Source: Nepenthes gracilis (Eukaryota; Streptophyta; Magnoliopsida; Caryophyllales; Nepenthaceae). Taken from it: DNA of 64,000 bases. The stretch's first letter is position 1, and each line of letters opens with the position of its first letter. The stretch covers positions 10,896,021 through 10,960,020 of the forward strand of contig BSYO01000014.1 in the NCBI GenBank assembly GCA_033239525.1, read 5' to 3'. A program made the translations under genes and the position numbers. A model generated the notes under the pieces. It saw nothing but the letters and a program-made list of their open reading frames with translations. It was not told the DNA's origin and did no database searches. Below are positions 10,762 through 21,647 of this stretch, one piece after another.

Positions 10762-10772
10762 CTTTTTAAAAG
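10762..10772 (+). promoter_or_regulatory. TATA-like element of the Tat2 antisense ORF
   Basis: CTTTTTAAAAG lies 88 bp before the ATG of the antisense ORF. Modules 2 and 3 of Tat3 have CTATTTAAAC at the corresponding place. A pyrimidine-rich leader (TTTTTCCGCTTTCCTTCTC) follows. Probable plus-strand promoter inside the element. Confidence 0.4.
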
Positions 10773-10849
10773 CCGTCCATCCGTTCAAATTTTTCCGCTT
10801 TCCTTCTCAAAAATTCTAAGTCTTTGTCACTCTTCTTGCTCCTATTTTC

Positions 10850-11419
10850 ATGGCACCTTTCATTTCAAAAATTGTTTCTATTATTACCACCAATGAAGTG
10901 AGGGAGTTGTACATTGAGTTCAACATCACACGGGAGATTGTATCCTCAGTGCCTATGCCACACGACAGGGCCTGCTCTCTCCCTAATGGTTGCATTACCA
11001 TCTACGAGGCCTATCTGAGGAGTGGGTGCGCCTTCCTATACCTGAGGAGCTGCTTCGTATTTTCACAGTGTTGGACGTTCCTATCACACGGCTTCACGCA
11101 AATGTTGTGCGATATCCTTGCTTACTTTGTATCTTTCTCCGTCACCATTCTCGAATGCTGACGGTGGAGGCTGTCAAGGTGATGTTTCAATTTAACCAGA
11201 GTGGAGATTAGATTTTCCTATCCCCCCAGGAGTTGTGTATCAGCAGTACTATCTATGACTCCCTTAAAAACTAGAATGATCATTTCTTCTTTGTGCATGT
11301 TGCTGATAGCCTACCACTGTCCCAAGATTGGGGCATTGTTCCCGGTGGTCTCACCGGGAAGCCAATGCAGGAGGAGGTGACGGCTGTGGAGCCAATATTG
11401 CGGTTGGTGAGGGAGCATC
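10850..11419 (+). pseudogene. Tat2 antisense ORF, N-terminal part
   Basis: Plus-strand gene inside the minus-strand element. It begins MAPFISKIVSII and continues VRELYIEFNITREI ... ITIYEAYLRSG. It then shifts frame and goes on as LRLPIPEELLRIFTVLDVPITRLHANVVRY. This resembles the 'putative gypsy type transposon' domain (Pfam PF04195 as I recall it), with the hallmark of landing in a LRLP...LLxxLxIxxxxLHxN segment. Its function is unknown. A one-base deletion near 11030 (GTGGGTGCGCC; the duplicate at 18610 has GTGGGCTGCGCC) breaks the frame. A chromovirus then interrupts the gene at 11420, and it resumes at 21643. Confidence 0.75.
11415..11419. repeat. Target-site duplication GCATC, left copy
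   Basis: GCATC directly precedes the TGTGACGGAT start of the nested LTR. Matching copies lie at 19003-19007 and 21643-21647. The surrounding phrase GGGAGCATCT...GCATCTCTTCGAG is Tat2 antisense-ORF sequence, so this is where the chromovirus landed. Confidence 0.9.
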
Positions 11420-12282
11420 TGTGACGGATCGGGTTATTCTCCTTAAATAACCTCCATCAAGGATAATAATAAACTAGTATTCCTAATTAAAATTATTAAT
11501 TTCTGTAAAAAAATTGGACAAAGTTCTGTTCGGTAAATCAAGCGTTTCCAAAATACAAATACCTATAAATCAACCATGTACAACAATCTACAACCATCTA
11601 CAACAAAACTACAAGTCTTAATGCTCAACACACTACACGGGATCTAATCACCGCATCAACCAAGATGGCACCGACATCATAGCTCCAGAATAATACCGAT
11701 GGGGAAGGATGACAACTAGGAACCTCGATCATAACCATAATGAGAAGGACCTGCGGAAGCATAAAAATCACAATATACATCGAAAACTAATCCACATTCA
11801 TTCATGCTAAATATCATTAATCATCACCGTACATGTTTTATACAGTTTATAAAAGTAGGACCAAAATTTCTGTTTCATACATAAAATCAGCTAAGTCCCG
11901 GCCCCGAGTCCTGCGTGCAATATCAGCTCTCAATCGCACTTCTATGGTCTACTCTATCTCGTCAGATATCAATGTGTTCTCATCTGAAAGATATATAGTA
12001 AGGGTGAGCGTACAGCTAAGAAAATGACATCATACATGACTAACTACGGTAATTTACAGGAAAGATAGTAATTGGGTAGGGGAATCATATAACTTGGATA
12101 AAGAAAGCATGCGAGAAGAGGGAGCATCGGGAATCATTTAGTTCGCATGTTTGTTCTATTTACGTTCATTCATTTTTATTGCTTTCATCAATCTTTGCGG
12201 ACCCGAGCTAGTAGGGCGTACAAACCAATGATAAGAGAGGATGAGGAAAGGAATGTGTTTGCAACACATTCTAAGTTCAGCT

Positions 12283-12415
12283 ACATTTTAGGTCTGCAGC
12301 ACTTGACCATCGGCTACATTTTAGGTCTGCAGCACTCGACCATCGGCTACATTTTAGGTTTGCAACACTCGACCATCAGCTACATTTTAGGCCTGCAGCA
12401 CTCGGCCATCTCAAT
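12283..12415. repeat. 33-bp minisatellite in Tekay LTR1
   Basis: Four units of 33 bp, each CTACATTTTAGG followed by TCTGCAGCACTCGACCATC with few changes. LTR3 has the same four-unit array at 19863-19995, so it predates the LTR duplication. Confidence 0.9.
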
Positions 12416-13490
12416 CGCCCCATATCCCCCGATGATCAGGGCAATCCTCGTTCTTTCACAGCAGCAACCTAAAGCGTACACTGAACATCATCCGCCCCCA
12501 GGAGTAGCCAGAGTATTTTTTGGGTTCCCACCGTGATGTACATGGCAAGCTAGAGGGTACTACCACTATGATTTATAGTCCTACTTTCAATATTGGACTT
12601 AATCCTTGAAGGAGAATCCACCATTGCCATATACATTCTCAAACCGGGAAATCACATTCCTATCACATGTCTCCAACCGGGAGACCAAATCCATCACTTT
12701 ACACTTTGGGGATTCCCTTTCATTTACTCGTTCGGTTCCTTTCTTTCATTTGGAGCTTAGATCTTTCAACTAATAAATTCAACTCATAAGAGAGTTTGAT
12801 TATACTTACCTCCATTGGTCAAACACCACCTTAGAAGCCTCCGGGACGTATCCCCTTGCTCCCAGTGCACAATCATATATTTTAGAGCTTATAATTTCAC
12901 ACAACGTTTAGTCATAAGTTCCATCACAATTGGAGAGAGCTAAAGCATGCACACTTACCTTCCAATTTCGGGTGAACAATGTTAGGCCACTTTTAGAGGG
13001 CTCGGATGCCGCGAATGGGTCAAATTTTAAGGAATCAGATGTTAGTCAACACATACTTTTGGGATACAGGGATTCATATTTTAATGTCATCTCAATATTT
13101 TATGAAGGTAAAACATACAAATTTCCCCTTTTTGTCTCGGTCAACAGTGTCAGCTCCCATTTAAAGGGCCCGAACGCCGCGAATGGGTTGAGACGTGCGA
13201 GATTAATCATGCGACTGACATATATACACATTTGGGACATGGGGTTTCACATTTTGGGGTCAATTTAATGAAATGAGGTGCGAAATATAAAACCCCCAAT
13301 TTTTCTGTAGGTTAGGGTTTGGAGGTACTCCACCGGTAGGATCGATGAGTAAATTGGGCAATAAATTACATAATCCTTGGTCTCATGTCACAGGTATCAC
13401 AGTTTCCATCGTTTAGGTGCGTACCGAGACGAAAATACCCGATGATAACCAAAAAACATCGAAAAAGGAAAGTTAGTGAGTATGAGAATA

Positions 13491-13499
13491 CTTACCTCG
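13491..13499 (-). promoter_or_regulatory. Splice-donor-like site in the Tekay LTR leader
   Basis: The minus strand reads CGAGGTAAG, continuing TATTC, a strong plant 5' splice site. It lies about 165 bp downstream of the TATA box, in the presumed 5' leader. LTR3 has the GC variant CGAGGCAAG at 21081-21089. Equivalent sites occur in other LTR families here (34402-34410, 39061-39070). Confidence 0.45.
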
Positions 13500-13656
13500 A
13501 CGCGTGCTATCACTTTTATGACTTGCTCCCAGGTGGATTCGGACTCTACGTCTCGATCTCCTCCTTTCTCTCTCTAAAATCGACGCTCTTCCTCTCTCCT
13601 CCCCTCCAAAAACGATCTGGAAATGAGAAAAATCAAAGAAATGCGAAGCAGATCGC

Positions 13657-13667
13657 GTTTTTATACC
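13657..13667 (-). promoter_or_regulatory. TATA box of Tekay LTR1
   Basis: The minus strand reads GGTATAAAAAC, identical in LTR3 at 21247-21257. A GC-rich CpG-containing stretch lies upstream (13675-13760) and a GA-rich leader downstream, as expected of an LTR core promoter. Confidence 0.6.
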
Positions 13668-13950
13668 CATCGGGGCACTCGAGCGCCGGTCGAGCCGGCG
13701 GTGAGCGCGACCTCGCTACCTGCCCGTGGTCGAGCGCGCACAGGCGCTCAGCGAGCGGGGAAGCTACTGGATTTTACCACTTGAGCTCCGCTCGAGTAAT
13801 AGCAAGGGCGGTCTGCTGGCAGCATTTCAGCAGTTCATAACCCAAATTTCCTTCCGATATGCATACTCATTTATTCAATAGGTCTAGTATTAATTATTAT
13901 CATATTAATTTTCTTATATTTATTATATTTTTAGACCCAAAACCTCACAA

Positions 13951-13961
13951 CTCTCCCCCAC
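13951..13961 (-). other. Tekay polypurine tract
   Basis: The minus strand reads GTGGGGGAGAG, one base inside the 3' LTR edge. This is the usual plus-strand primer of Ty3/gypsy elements and it confirms the minus orientation. Confidence 0.85.
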
Positions 13962-14018
13962 TTATAGAAATTTCGTCCCAAAATTTAACGAATCCAAAAC
14001 TTGAATAAGCTACACACC

Positions 14019-16435
14019 TCAAAATAGATAGGGATAATTTTCCCGGATTTCGTCCTTTCTTTCCCATGTCGCCTCCTTGCGAGAGTGATTCCTCCATAAA
14101 ACTTTCACGAGAGGAATCGTCTTGGAGCGTAAAACTTTATCCTCCTACTCTAAGATTTTCATCAGTTCCTCTACATAAGCCAAATCATCATCGATAGCCA
14201 AAGGACCATAATCAATCACGTGAGATGGATCATACACGTACTTTTTTAACATGGAAACATGGAAGACATTGTGCACCTCGGCCAAACTCGGTGGCAAAGC
14301 TAGATGGTACGCCACCTTGCTAACTCGCTCAATAATCTCAAACGGTCCAATGAAACGCGCCTTCAGCTTCCCTTTTATGCCAATCTAGAAATCCCCTTCC
14401 ACGACGAAACCTTAAGGAAGACAAAATCTCCAACCTGGAATCTAAGTATGGACCTCCTTTGATCAGCATAACTCTTCTGTTGGCTCTGGGTGACTTTCAA
14501 CTTTTTCACAACTACCGCTATCTTTTTCGACATCTCCCGAATAACATCCGGGCCCAACAACCACCTATCCCCGGTATCCTCCCAATGGATGGGAGATCGG
14601 CACTTTCTACCATAAAGTGTCTCAAAGGGAGTCATTCTGATACTCGCTTGGAAACTGTTGTTATAAGTGAACTCAACAGTGCTAGAAAATTATCCCAGTT
14701 CCCATGGACTCCAATACCGAAGCCCGAAGCATATCCTCTAGTATCTGGATTGTCTACTCCGACTGGCCATCCGTCTGAGGATGATATGCCGTACTAAACT
14801 TCAGGTTCGTTCATAACTCTCCATGCAAGCTCTCCCAAAATTTAGAGACGAACCGCAGATCACGATCGGACACAATCGATGCTGGCACGCCATGCAGTCT
14901 CACGATCTCGTTGATGTACAACTGTGCCAGACGATCATGGGAGTACGTAGTTCGAATGGCTATAAAATGAGTAGATTTTCTCAACCGGTCAACAATGACC
15001 TAGATCGCACCATGATTCTTTGGAGTTCTAGGCAATCCTAACACGAAGTCCATCGAGATGTCCTCCCACTTCCACTGGGAATGGGTAGGGGCTGTAATAA
15101 TGCAAAAGGCTTTCTCCTCTCAGCCTTCAGCTGCTGACAGACAAGAGATCAATTAAAAAAAGCCACGATCTCTCTCCACATGTTTCTCCACCAAAACATT
15201 TTTCTCAAATCCTGATACATCTTGTTTTTACCAGGGTGAATCGTTTACCGAGTCCTGTGTGCCTTCTTCATTATTTCTTCCTTCCGTTCCTTGACATCTG
15301 GTACACATAGCCGCTCTCGAAATCTCAAAACTCTATCTGCACGCACACTAAAATCAACTCAAGAGTCTCTGCTGAGGTCCCCCACAATATCCATCAGAAA
15401 TAGGTCACTTACTTGCCCTTCCTTGATCCTTTGAAGGATCTCGGGCTGTACATACAGAAAGGATAACATCATCTGATTACCCTTAGCGTAGCGCTGGATA
15501 TGAAAAGATTTCAAATAGTCTAGCAACTCTATTTGCTTAATCTGCATGGTCGCCACCAAACAGGTTTGGGACTCAAGGCATCAACGACCACATTTGCTTT
15601 CCCCGGTCGATATGGATCTCACAATCGTAGTCCTTGAGAAACTCAATCCATCGCCACTACCTCATATTTAGCTCCTTCTGCGAGAAAAAATACTTGAGGC
15701 TCTTGTGGTCGGAGTACACCAGGAATTTCTCGCCATAAAGATAGTGTCTCCAGATTTTCAAAGCAAAAACCACCACAGCCAACTTTAAGTCATGGGTCGG
15801 ATAGTTTTTCTTATGAGTCTTCAACTGTCAAGACCCAGAAGCAACTACCCTTCCCCCTTGCATAAGAACACATCCGAGTCCCACTTTAGACGCATTGCAG
15901 TATACTTCGAACCCACCATAATTATCTGGAAGAGTCAGAATTGGGGCAGTTGTCAACCGATCCTTTAGCTCTTGGAAGCTTTTGTCACACTCCTTGGTCC
16001 AGGCAAAACTTACCGCCTTCTTGGTCAGACGAGTGAGGGGTAAGGCTATCCGAGAAAAATTCTCTACAAAACGACGATAACAGCTAGCCATCCCCAAAAA
16101 GCTTCGAACTTCAGACACGGTCGTCGGCCGACTCAAATTGACCACCGCTTCAATTTTCTACGAGTCCACCAAGATGCCTTCATGAGAAATTACATGGCCT
16201 AAGAACGCCACCCTGTCAAGCCAAAACTCACACTTCTTCAACTTCACGAACAACTGATGTTCCCGAAGAGTCTGTAGCATAATTCTTAGATGCCCTTCAT
16301 GCTTGGTGCGATCCTTGGAGTAAATCAGAATATCATCAATGAAAACCACAACAAACTTAACCAAGAATGACTGGAAGACCTAGTTCATCAGGTCCATAAA
16401 CACAGCTAGAGCATTAGTCAAGTGAAGCAAGTGAA
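14019..16435 (-). pseudogene. Tekay pol remnant: RT, RNase H, integrase, chromodomain
   Basis: RT resumes mid-domain at about 16430 (TNALAVFMDLMN), followed by the intact catalytic box [14 protein letters not shown] (16300-16350) and ECEFWL...FLGHVIS. The thumb and connection are at 15828-16145 (VRSFLGMASCYRRFV), RNase H at about 15600-15830 ([12 protein letters not shown]), the integrase zinc-finger and core at about 14620-15350, and the C-terminal part at 14375-14635 (MTPFETLYGRKCRSP) with GPFEIIERVSKVAYHLALP near 14300. A chromodomain-like tail (LWRNHSRKEATWER) ends at the stop TGA 14019-14021. Many in-frame stops lie in the integrase core. Protease and the RT N-terminus are missing. Not functional. 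Confidence 0.87.
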
Positions 16436-17434
16436 GACCTTGCACCGCTGGCTTCGGAGCCCTAAATCTCTATGCCTGAGGGCACTCCCTGGCTTTATGC
16501 CCCACTTAGCCACAAGTGAAGCAAGCATCCGTCAACCTGGGACACGGTCTACCCTCATGCATTCTTCCACAGTGCTGACATGAATACACCGAGGCTTGAA
16601 AAGACGATGAAATCTGGCCACTCCTCTATCCAATCTGACCAGAACCGGCTGCCTCAGCTTCTTGTATGGTCTTCCTAAACTAGTCCCGGTGCTGGCACTT
16701 GTCCCGCTCTTACTAGCCGACCTCTTTCTGAAAAATTATTCCTTTGCTTGCTCTTACTCATAAATCAAGGCCCGATCCAGTACATCAGTATAGGTGGCCA
16801 ATTTAAGGGTCGCCAGCTGCTTGCGAATGTCGTCCCGTAAGCCCATTAAGAACTTCCTAGTCCTCCTTTCTTCATCTTCGACCATACAGGGAGCGAACCG
16901 TGACAACTCCAAAAACTTGGCATCGTACTCCACCATCGTCGGGTTCCCTTGCCTTAGCTTGAGAAATTCATCCTCTTTCTGAACACGGAGGCTAGATGGA
17001 AAGTACTTCTCTAAAAATGCAGCCTCAAATATTTTTCGAGTAATCTCAGCATCCGGTACACCCAATGCTCTTTTTCTCATCTGCCACTAATGGTGTGCCT
17101 CATCCTCCAGCCGGTAAGATGTAAACAGCACCCGATCCTCCGCTGGGCATCCGATCACGGCAAATACCCTCTTAAGGCTCTTCAACCACGAATCTACCTT
17201 AAGTGGGTCAGGCTCTCCCGTAAACGCCGGCACTCGCTCCTGAACGAAGCAATCATAAGCAGATAGCTCTGGATTAGTAGGAGCCTGAACAGGAGCTAGA
17301 ACAGGAACAGGGGCCAGATGTCGCTGCTCCATATTCTCAATGATATTCGTGAGACGCCCCAACAAATTCAAATACTCTGCCTCTTGATCTTGGGGTGACT
17401 CATCCCTTTGCGAACCTTGACGTCTAGGCGGCAT
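16436..17434 (-). pseudogene. Tekay gag remnant
   Basis: Starts MPPRRQGSQRDE at 17434, the usual gag start of the clade. The capsid region continues through 17087 (VPAFTGEPDPLKVDSWL) and 16754-17080 (FLEKYFPSSLRVQKEDEFLKLRQG, VEYDAKFLELSRFAP). The nucleocapsid zinc knuckle near 16495-16540 reads CFTCG, then a stop, then VGHKAREC. The CCHC spacing is kept but a stop replaces a residue inside it. The frame then runs directly into RT, which shows an internal deletion. Confidence 0.87.
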
Positions 17435-17660
17435 TGCCAACTTTAGAAGTCACCACTGAAAAAGAAACAACAAAGGTTGAGCCAAAGGTTTAACAGTCCC
17501 CCAACGACATTATCAGATAAGATAACACTTATGCAACTAAAGAGAACATTCGAAATGAAGGTATTTAATTATCCTAACTTTTTTACGTTTACTCATTTGG
17601 CCTTAACCCATACTATCCTAGGCTTTCGCATAAAATCAGATTCATCCTAAGGCATCCCTT

Positions 17661-17671
17661 CTCTGATACCA
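17661..17671 (-). other. Tekay primer-binding site (initiator tRNA-Met type)
   Basis: The minus strand reads TGGTATCAGAG, the standard plant initiator-Met tRNA primer match, two bases inside the LTR start at 17674. Confidence 0.9.
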
Positions 17672-17673
17672 AC

Positions 17674-17994
17674 TGTGATGAACCAGGTTATTCTCCTTAA
17701 ATAACCTCCGTCAATGATAATAATAAACTAGTATTCCTAATTAAAATTATTAATTTCTGTAGAAAATTAGGAAGAATTTTATTTGTAAATGGAGCGTTTG
17801 TCGAAATACAAACACCTATAAATCAACCCTACACAACAATCTCCAACCATCCACAACAAAACTACAAGTCTTAATGCTCAACACACTACACAGGATCTAA
17901 TCGCTACATCAATCAAGACGGCACCAACATCATAACTCCAGTATAATGCCGGTGGGGAAGGATGCCAACTAGGAACCTCGATCATAACCACAAT
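17674..17994 (-). repeat. Tekay LTR2 (5' LTR), truncated
   Basis: Starts TGTGATGAACCAGG and matches LTR1 and LTR3 to CGATCATAACCACAATGAG. The other LTRs continue GGACCT(A/G)(G/C)GGAAG; here the sequence switches to Tat2 minisatellite (AGCATTGACTGTCCCAATT). The shared GAG at the join is a microhomology. Confidence 0.9.
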
Positions 17995-19007
17995 GAGAGC
18001 ATTGACTGTCCCAATTTGAATCGGGGGAACTTGGTAAAGGGAGCATTAACCAGATTCATTGACCGTCCCAATTTGAATTCGAGGAACCTGCTGAAAAGAG
18101 TGTTGACCGGACTCGTTGACCGTCCCAGTCTGAATCCGAAAAACTTGCGTGGATTGAAACAATGCACTTGTTATGCCGCAAGACTACCAGATGAAAAGTT
18201 TTCTACATGTTATCATAAAGTGAATTTGTGATCCTGGTAATTAATTTGCCAGAAGATCTGATTCAACTGCGATCCTTTTCGGAAGCGGCACGTGTCTATC
18301 ATGATGGCACACCTTTTCGATGCACCACCTTACTCCAACGGCTGCGTGCTTTTTAAAAGCCGTCCATCCGTTTCAATTTTTCACGCTTTCCTTTTCAAAG
18401 ATTCTAAGTCTTTGTCACTCTTCTTGCTCCTGTTTTCATGGCACCTTTCATTTTAGAAATTGCTTCTATTATTATCACCAGTGAAGTGAGGGAGTTGTAC
18501 ATTGAGTTCAACATCACACGGGAGATTGTATCCTCGGTGCCTATTCCACACGACAGGGCCTACTCTCTCTCTAATGGTTACATTACCATCTACGAGGCCT
18601 ATCTGAGGAGTGGGCTGCGCCTTCCTATACTTGAGGAGCTGCTTCGTATTTTCACATTGTTGGACATTCCTATCACACGGCTTCACGCAAATGCCGTGTG
18701 ATTCCTTGCTTACTTTGTATCTTTCTCCGCCACCATTCTTGAATGCTGACGGTGGAGGCTGTCAGGGTGATGTTTTGATTCAACCAGAGTGGAGATTAGA
18801 TTTCCCTGTCCCTCTAGGAGTTGTGTATCAGCAGTACTATCTGTGACTCCTTCTAGAACTGGAATGATCGTTTCTTCTTCATGCATGTTGCTAATAGCCA
18901 ACCATTGTCCCAAGATTGGGGCATTGTTCCTGGTGGTCTCACCGGGAAGCCGACGCAGGAGGAGGTGAAGGCCATGGAGCCTATATTGCTGTTGGTGAGA
19001 GAGCATC
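17995..19007 (+). pseudogene. Duplicated Tat2 segment with antisense-ORF copy
   Basis: A second copy of Tat2 sequence matching about 10445-11419. It includes part of the 57-bp minisatellite, the TATA-like CTTTTTAAAAG, the antisense ORF from ATG 18438, and the terminal GCATC (19003-19007). Here the frame runs through the site broken in the first copy (YLRSGLRLPILEELLRIFTLLDIPITRLHANAV) and stops at 18701, where a base is missing (GTGTGATTCC against GTGCGATATCC). In the first 180 coding bases the two copies differ at about 11 sites, mostly transitions, so the duplication is not recent. Confidence 0.85.
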
Positions 19008-21642
19008 TGTGATGGATCGGGTTATTCTCCTTAAATAACCTCCATCAAGGATAATAATAAACTAGTATTCCTAATTAAAATTATTAATTTCTGTAGAAAA
19101 TTGGGTGGAGTTCTGTTTGTAAATCGAACGTTTGCCGAAATACAAACACATGTAAATTAACCCTGCACAGCAATCTACAACCATCCACAATAAAACTACA
19201 AATCTTAATACTCAACACACTACACAGGATCTAATCGCCGCATCAACCGAGACGGCACCGACATTATAACTCCAGTATAATGCCGGTGGGGAAGGATGCC
19301 AACTAGGAACCTCGATCATAACCACAATGAGGACCTAGGGAAGCATAAAAATCACAATATACAGTGAAAACTAATCCATCATTCATTCATGCTAAACATC
19401 ATTAATCATCACCATACATATTTTATACAGTTTACAAAAGTAGGACCAAAATTTCTGTTTCATACACAAAATTAGCTAAGTCCTAGCCCCGAGTCCTGTG
19501 TGCAATATCAGCTGTCAATCGCACTTCTATGGCCTACTCTGTCTCGTCGGGTATCAATGTGTTCTCATCTGAAAGATATATAACAATGGTGAGCGTACAG
19601 CCCAGTAAATGAAATCATACATCACTAATCACAGCAATTTACAGGAAAGACAGTAACTCGGTAGGGGAATCATATAACTTGGAAAAAGAAAGCATGCGAG
19701 AAGAGGGAGCATCGGGAATCATTTAGTTTGCATGTTTGTTCTGGGTACGTTCATTCAATTTCATTGCTTTCATTAATCTTTGCGGACCCGAGCTAGTAGG
19801 TCGAACAAACCAACGATATGAGAGGACGAGGAAAAGAATGTGTCTGCCACACATTCTAAGGCCGGCTATATTTTAGGTCAGTAGCACTCGACCATCGGCT
19901 ATATTTTAGGTCTATAGCACTCGACCATCGGCTACATTTTAGGCCTGCAGCACTCGACCATCGGCTATATTTTAGGGTTGCAGCACTCGGCCATCTCAAT
20001 CGCCCCATATTCCCCGGGGACCAAGGCAATCCTCGTTCTTTCACAGCAGCATCCTAAAGCTTACCCTTAACATCACCCGCCCCAAGGAGCAGCCGGAGTA
20101 TTCCTTGCATTCCTACCGTGCTGTACATGGTAAGCTAGAAGGTACTACCCCTATGATCCGTGGTCCTAGTTTCAAGATTAGTCTTAATCCTTGAAAGGGA
20201 ATCCACCATTGCCATATACATTCTCAAACAGGAAAATCACATTCCCATCACATATCGCCAACCAGGAGACCAAATCCATCACTTTACAATTTGGGGATTC
20301 CCTTCCATTTACTCGTTCTGTTCCTTTCTTTCATTTGGAGCTTAGATCTTTTAGCCAATAAGTTCAACTCGTAAGAGAGTTTGATTATACTTATCTTCGT
20401 TGGTCAAACACCACCTTAGAAGCCTCCGAGATGCATCCCCTTGCTCCCGGTGCACAATCACACATTTTAGAGCTTACAATTTGACACAACGTTTAGTCAT
20501 AAGTTCCATCACAATTAGAAAGAGCTAAAGCATGCACACTTACCTTCCAATTTCGGGTGAACAGTATTAGGCCACTTTTAGAGGGCTTGGAGGCCGCGAA
20601 CGAGTCAAATTTTAAGTAATCGGATGTCCGGTCAATACATACTTACTTTTGGGATACGGGAATTCATATTTCAAAGTCAACTCAACATTTTATGAAGGTA
20701 AAACATACAACTTTCCCCTTTTTGTCACAATGAACAGTGTCAGCGTCGATTTTAAGGGCTCGGACGCCGCGAGCGAGTCGAGATGTACGAGATCGATCGC
20801 GCGGCCGACTTGTATACACATTTGGGACGTGGGGATTCACATTTTTTGGTCAATTTAATGAAATGAGGTACGGAAACGGAAAACCTCCAATTTCCCATGG
20901 GTTAGGATTTGGCGGTACTCCACCGGTCGGATCGGTGAGTAAATCGGACAATAAATTACGTAATCCTTGGTCCCAAGTCACGTATATCACATTTTCCATG
21001 GTTTAGGTGGCTATCGAGACGAAAATACCCAATGATAACCAAAAAATATCGAAAAAAGAAATTTAGTGAGTATGAGAACACTTGCCTCGACACGTGTTAT
21101 CACTTTTATAACTGGCTCCCGGGTGGATACGGACTCTCCACCTCAATCTCCTCCTTTCTGTCTCTAAAATTGGTGCTCTTCCTCTCTCCTCCTCTCCAAA
21201 AACCCTCTTGAAAAGAGAAAAATCGATGAAATGAGGAGCAGGTCGTGTTTTTATACCCGTCGGGGCATTCAAGCGTCCCGGGCGAGCGGGCGGCAAGCGT
21301 AGCCTCGCTGTCGGCCCGTGGTCGAGCTTGCATAGGCACTCAGCGGGCGGGGGAGCTACTAGATAATACCGCTCAAGCGCTCACAGGCCCTCAGCTGGCG
21401 GGGGAGCTACTTGATTTTACCACTTGCGCTCCGCTCGAGCGCGCAGCAAGTGCAACTTGCTGCTCGCGCCACTGCTTTTTGCGCTCAAGCGCACAGTAGA
21501 CACGGTCTGCTTGCAGCATTTTAGCAGTTCACAACCTAAATTTCCTTCCGACATACATACTCATTCATTCAATAGGGCTAGTATTAATTATTATCACATT
21601 GATTTCCTCATATTTATTATATTTTTAGACCGGAACCTCACA
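19008..21642 (-). repeat. Tekay LTR3 (solo LTR of the duplicated unit)
   Basis: 2635 bp, TGTGATGGATC...ACCTCACA, flanked by GCATC on both sides (19003-19007 and 21643-21647). It is about 105 bp longer than LTR1. Part of the difference is a tandem U3 duplication at about 21337-21440 (two units containing GGCGGGGGAGCTACT). It has the 33-bp minisatellite at 19863-19995, TATA at 21247-21257 and a GC-type donor at 21081-21089. Confidence 0.9.
21337..21440. repeat. U3 tandem duplication unique to Tekay LTR3
   Basis: Two roughly 50-bp units both contain CTCAGC(G/T)GGCGGGGGAGCTACT followed by a GATNNTACC(G/A)CT-like stretch. LTR1 has a single version near 13748-13790. The duplication lies 80-190 bp upstream of the TATA box, where LTR enhancer repeats are often found. 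Confidence 0.65.
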
Positions 21643-21647
21643 GCATC

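Larger units (their letters stand above)
11420..13949 (-). repeat. Tekay LTR1 (3' LTR)
   Basis: 2530 bp, TGTGACGGATC...ACCTCACA. It aligns end to end with LTR3 (19008-21642) and its first 300 bp align with LTR2 (17674-17994). It contains a 33-bp minisatellite (12283-12415), a TATA box and a splice-donor-like site, described separately. The open frame at 12147-12536 is the minisatellite read as repeated ILGLQHSTIGY and is not a gene. Confidence 0.92.
11420..17994 (-). mobile_element. Nested Tekay-type chromovirus (Ty3/gypsy)
   Basis: Minus-strand element inserted in the Tat2 antisense ORF. Left (3') LTR 11420-13949, polypurine tract (CTCTCCCCCAC on the plus strand at 13951-13961), pol and gag remnants, tRNA-Met-type primer site TGGTATCAGAG (17661-17671), then the right (5') LTR from 17674. 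That LTR is cut off after about 321 bp at 17994. The chromodomain-type tail VKVLWRNH...EATWER, the gag start MPPRR and LTRs of about 2.5 kb fit the Tekay/Del clade. The internal region is only 3.7 kb because part of pol is deleted. Confidence 0.88.

Noticed and set aside
12147..12536. 129-aa ORF with repeated ILGLQHSTIGY
   Set aside because: In-frame reading of the 33-bp LTR minisatellite. The equivalent array in LTR3 is not open in the same way.
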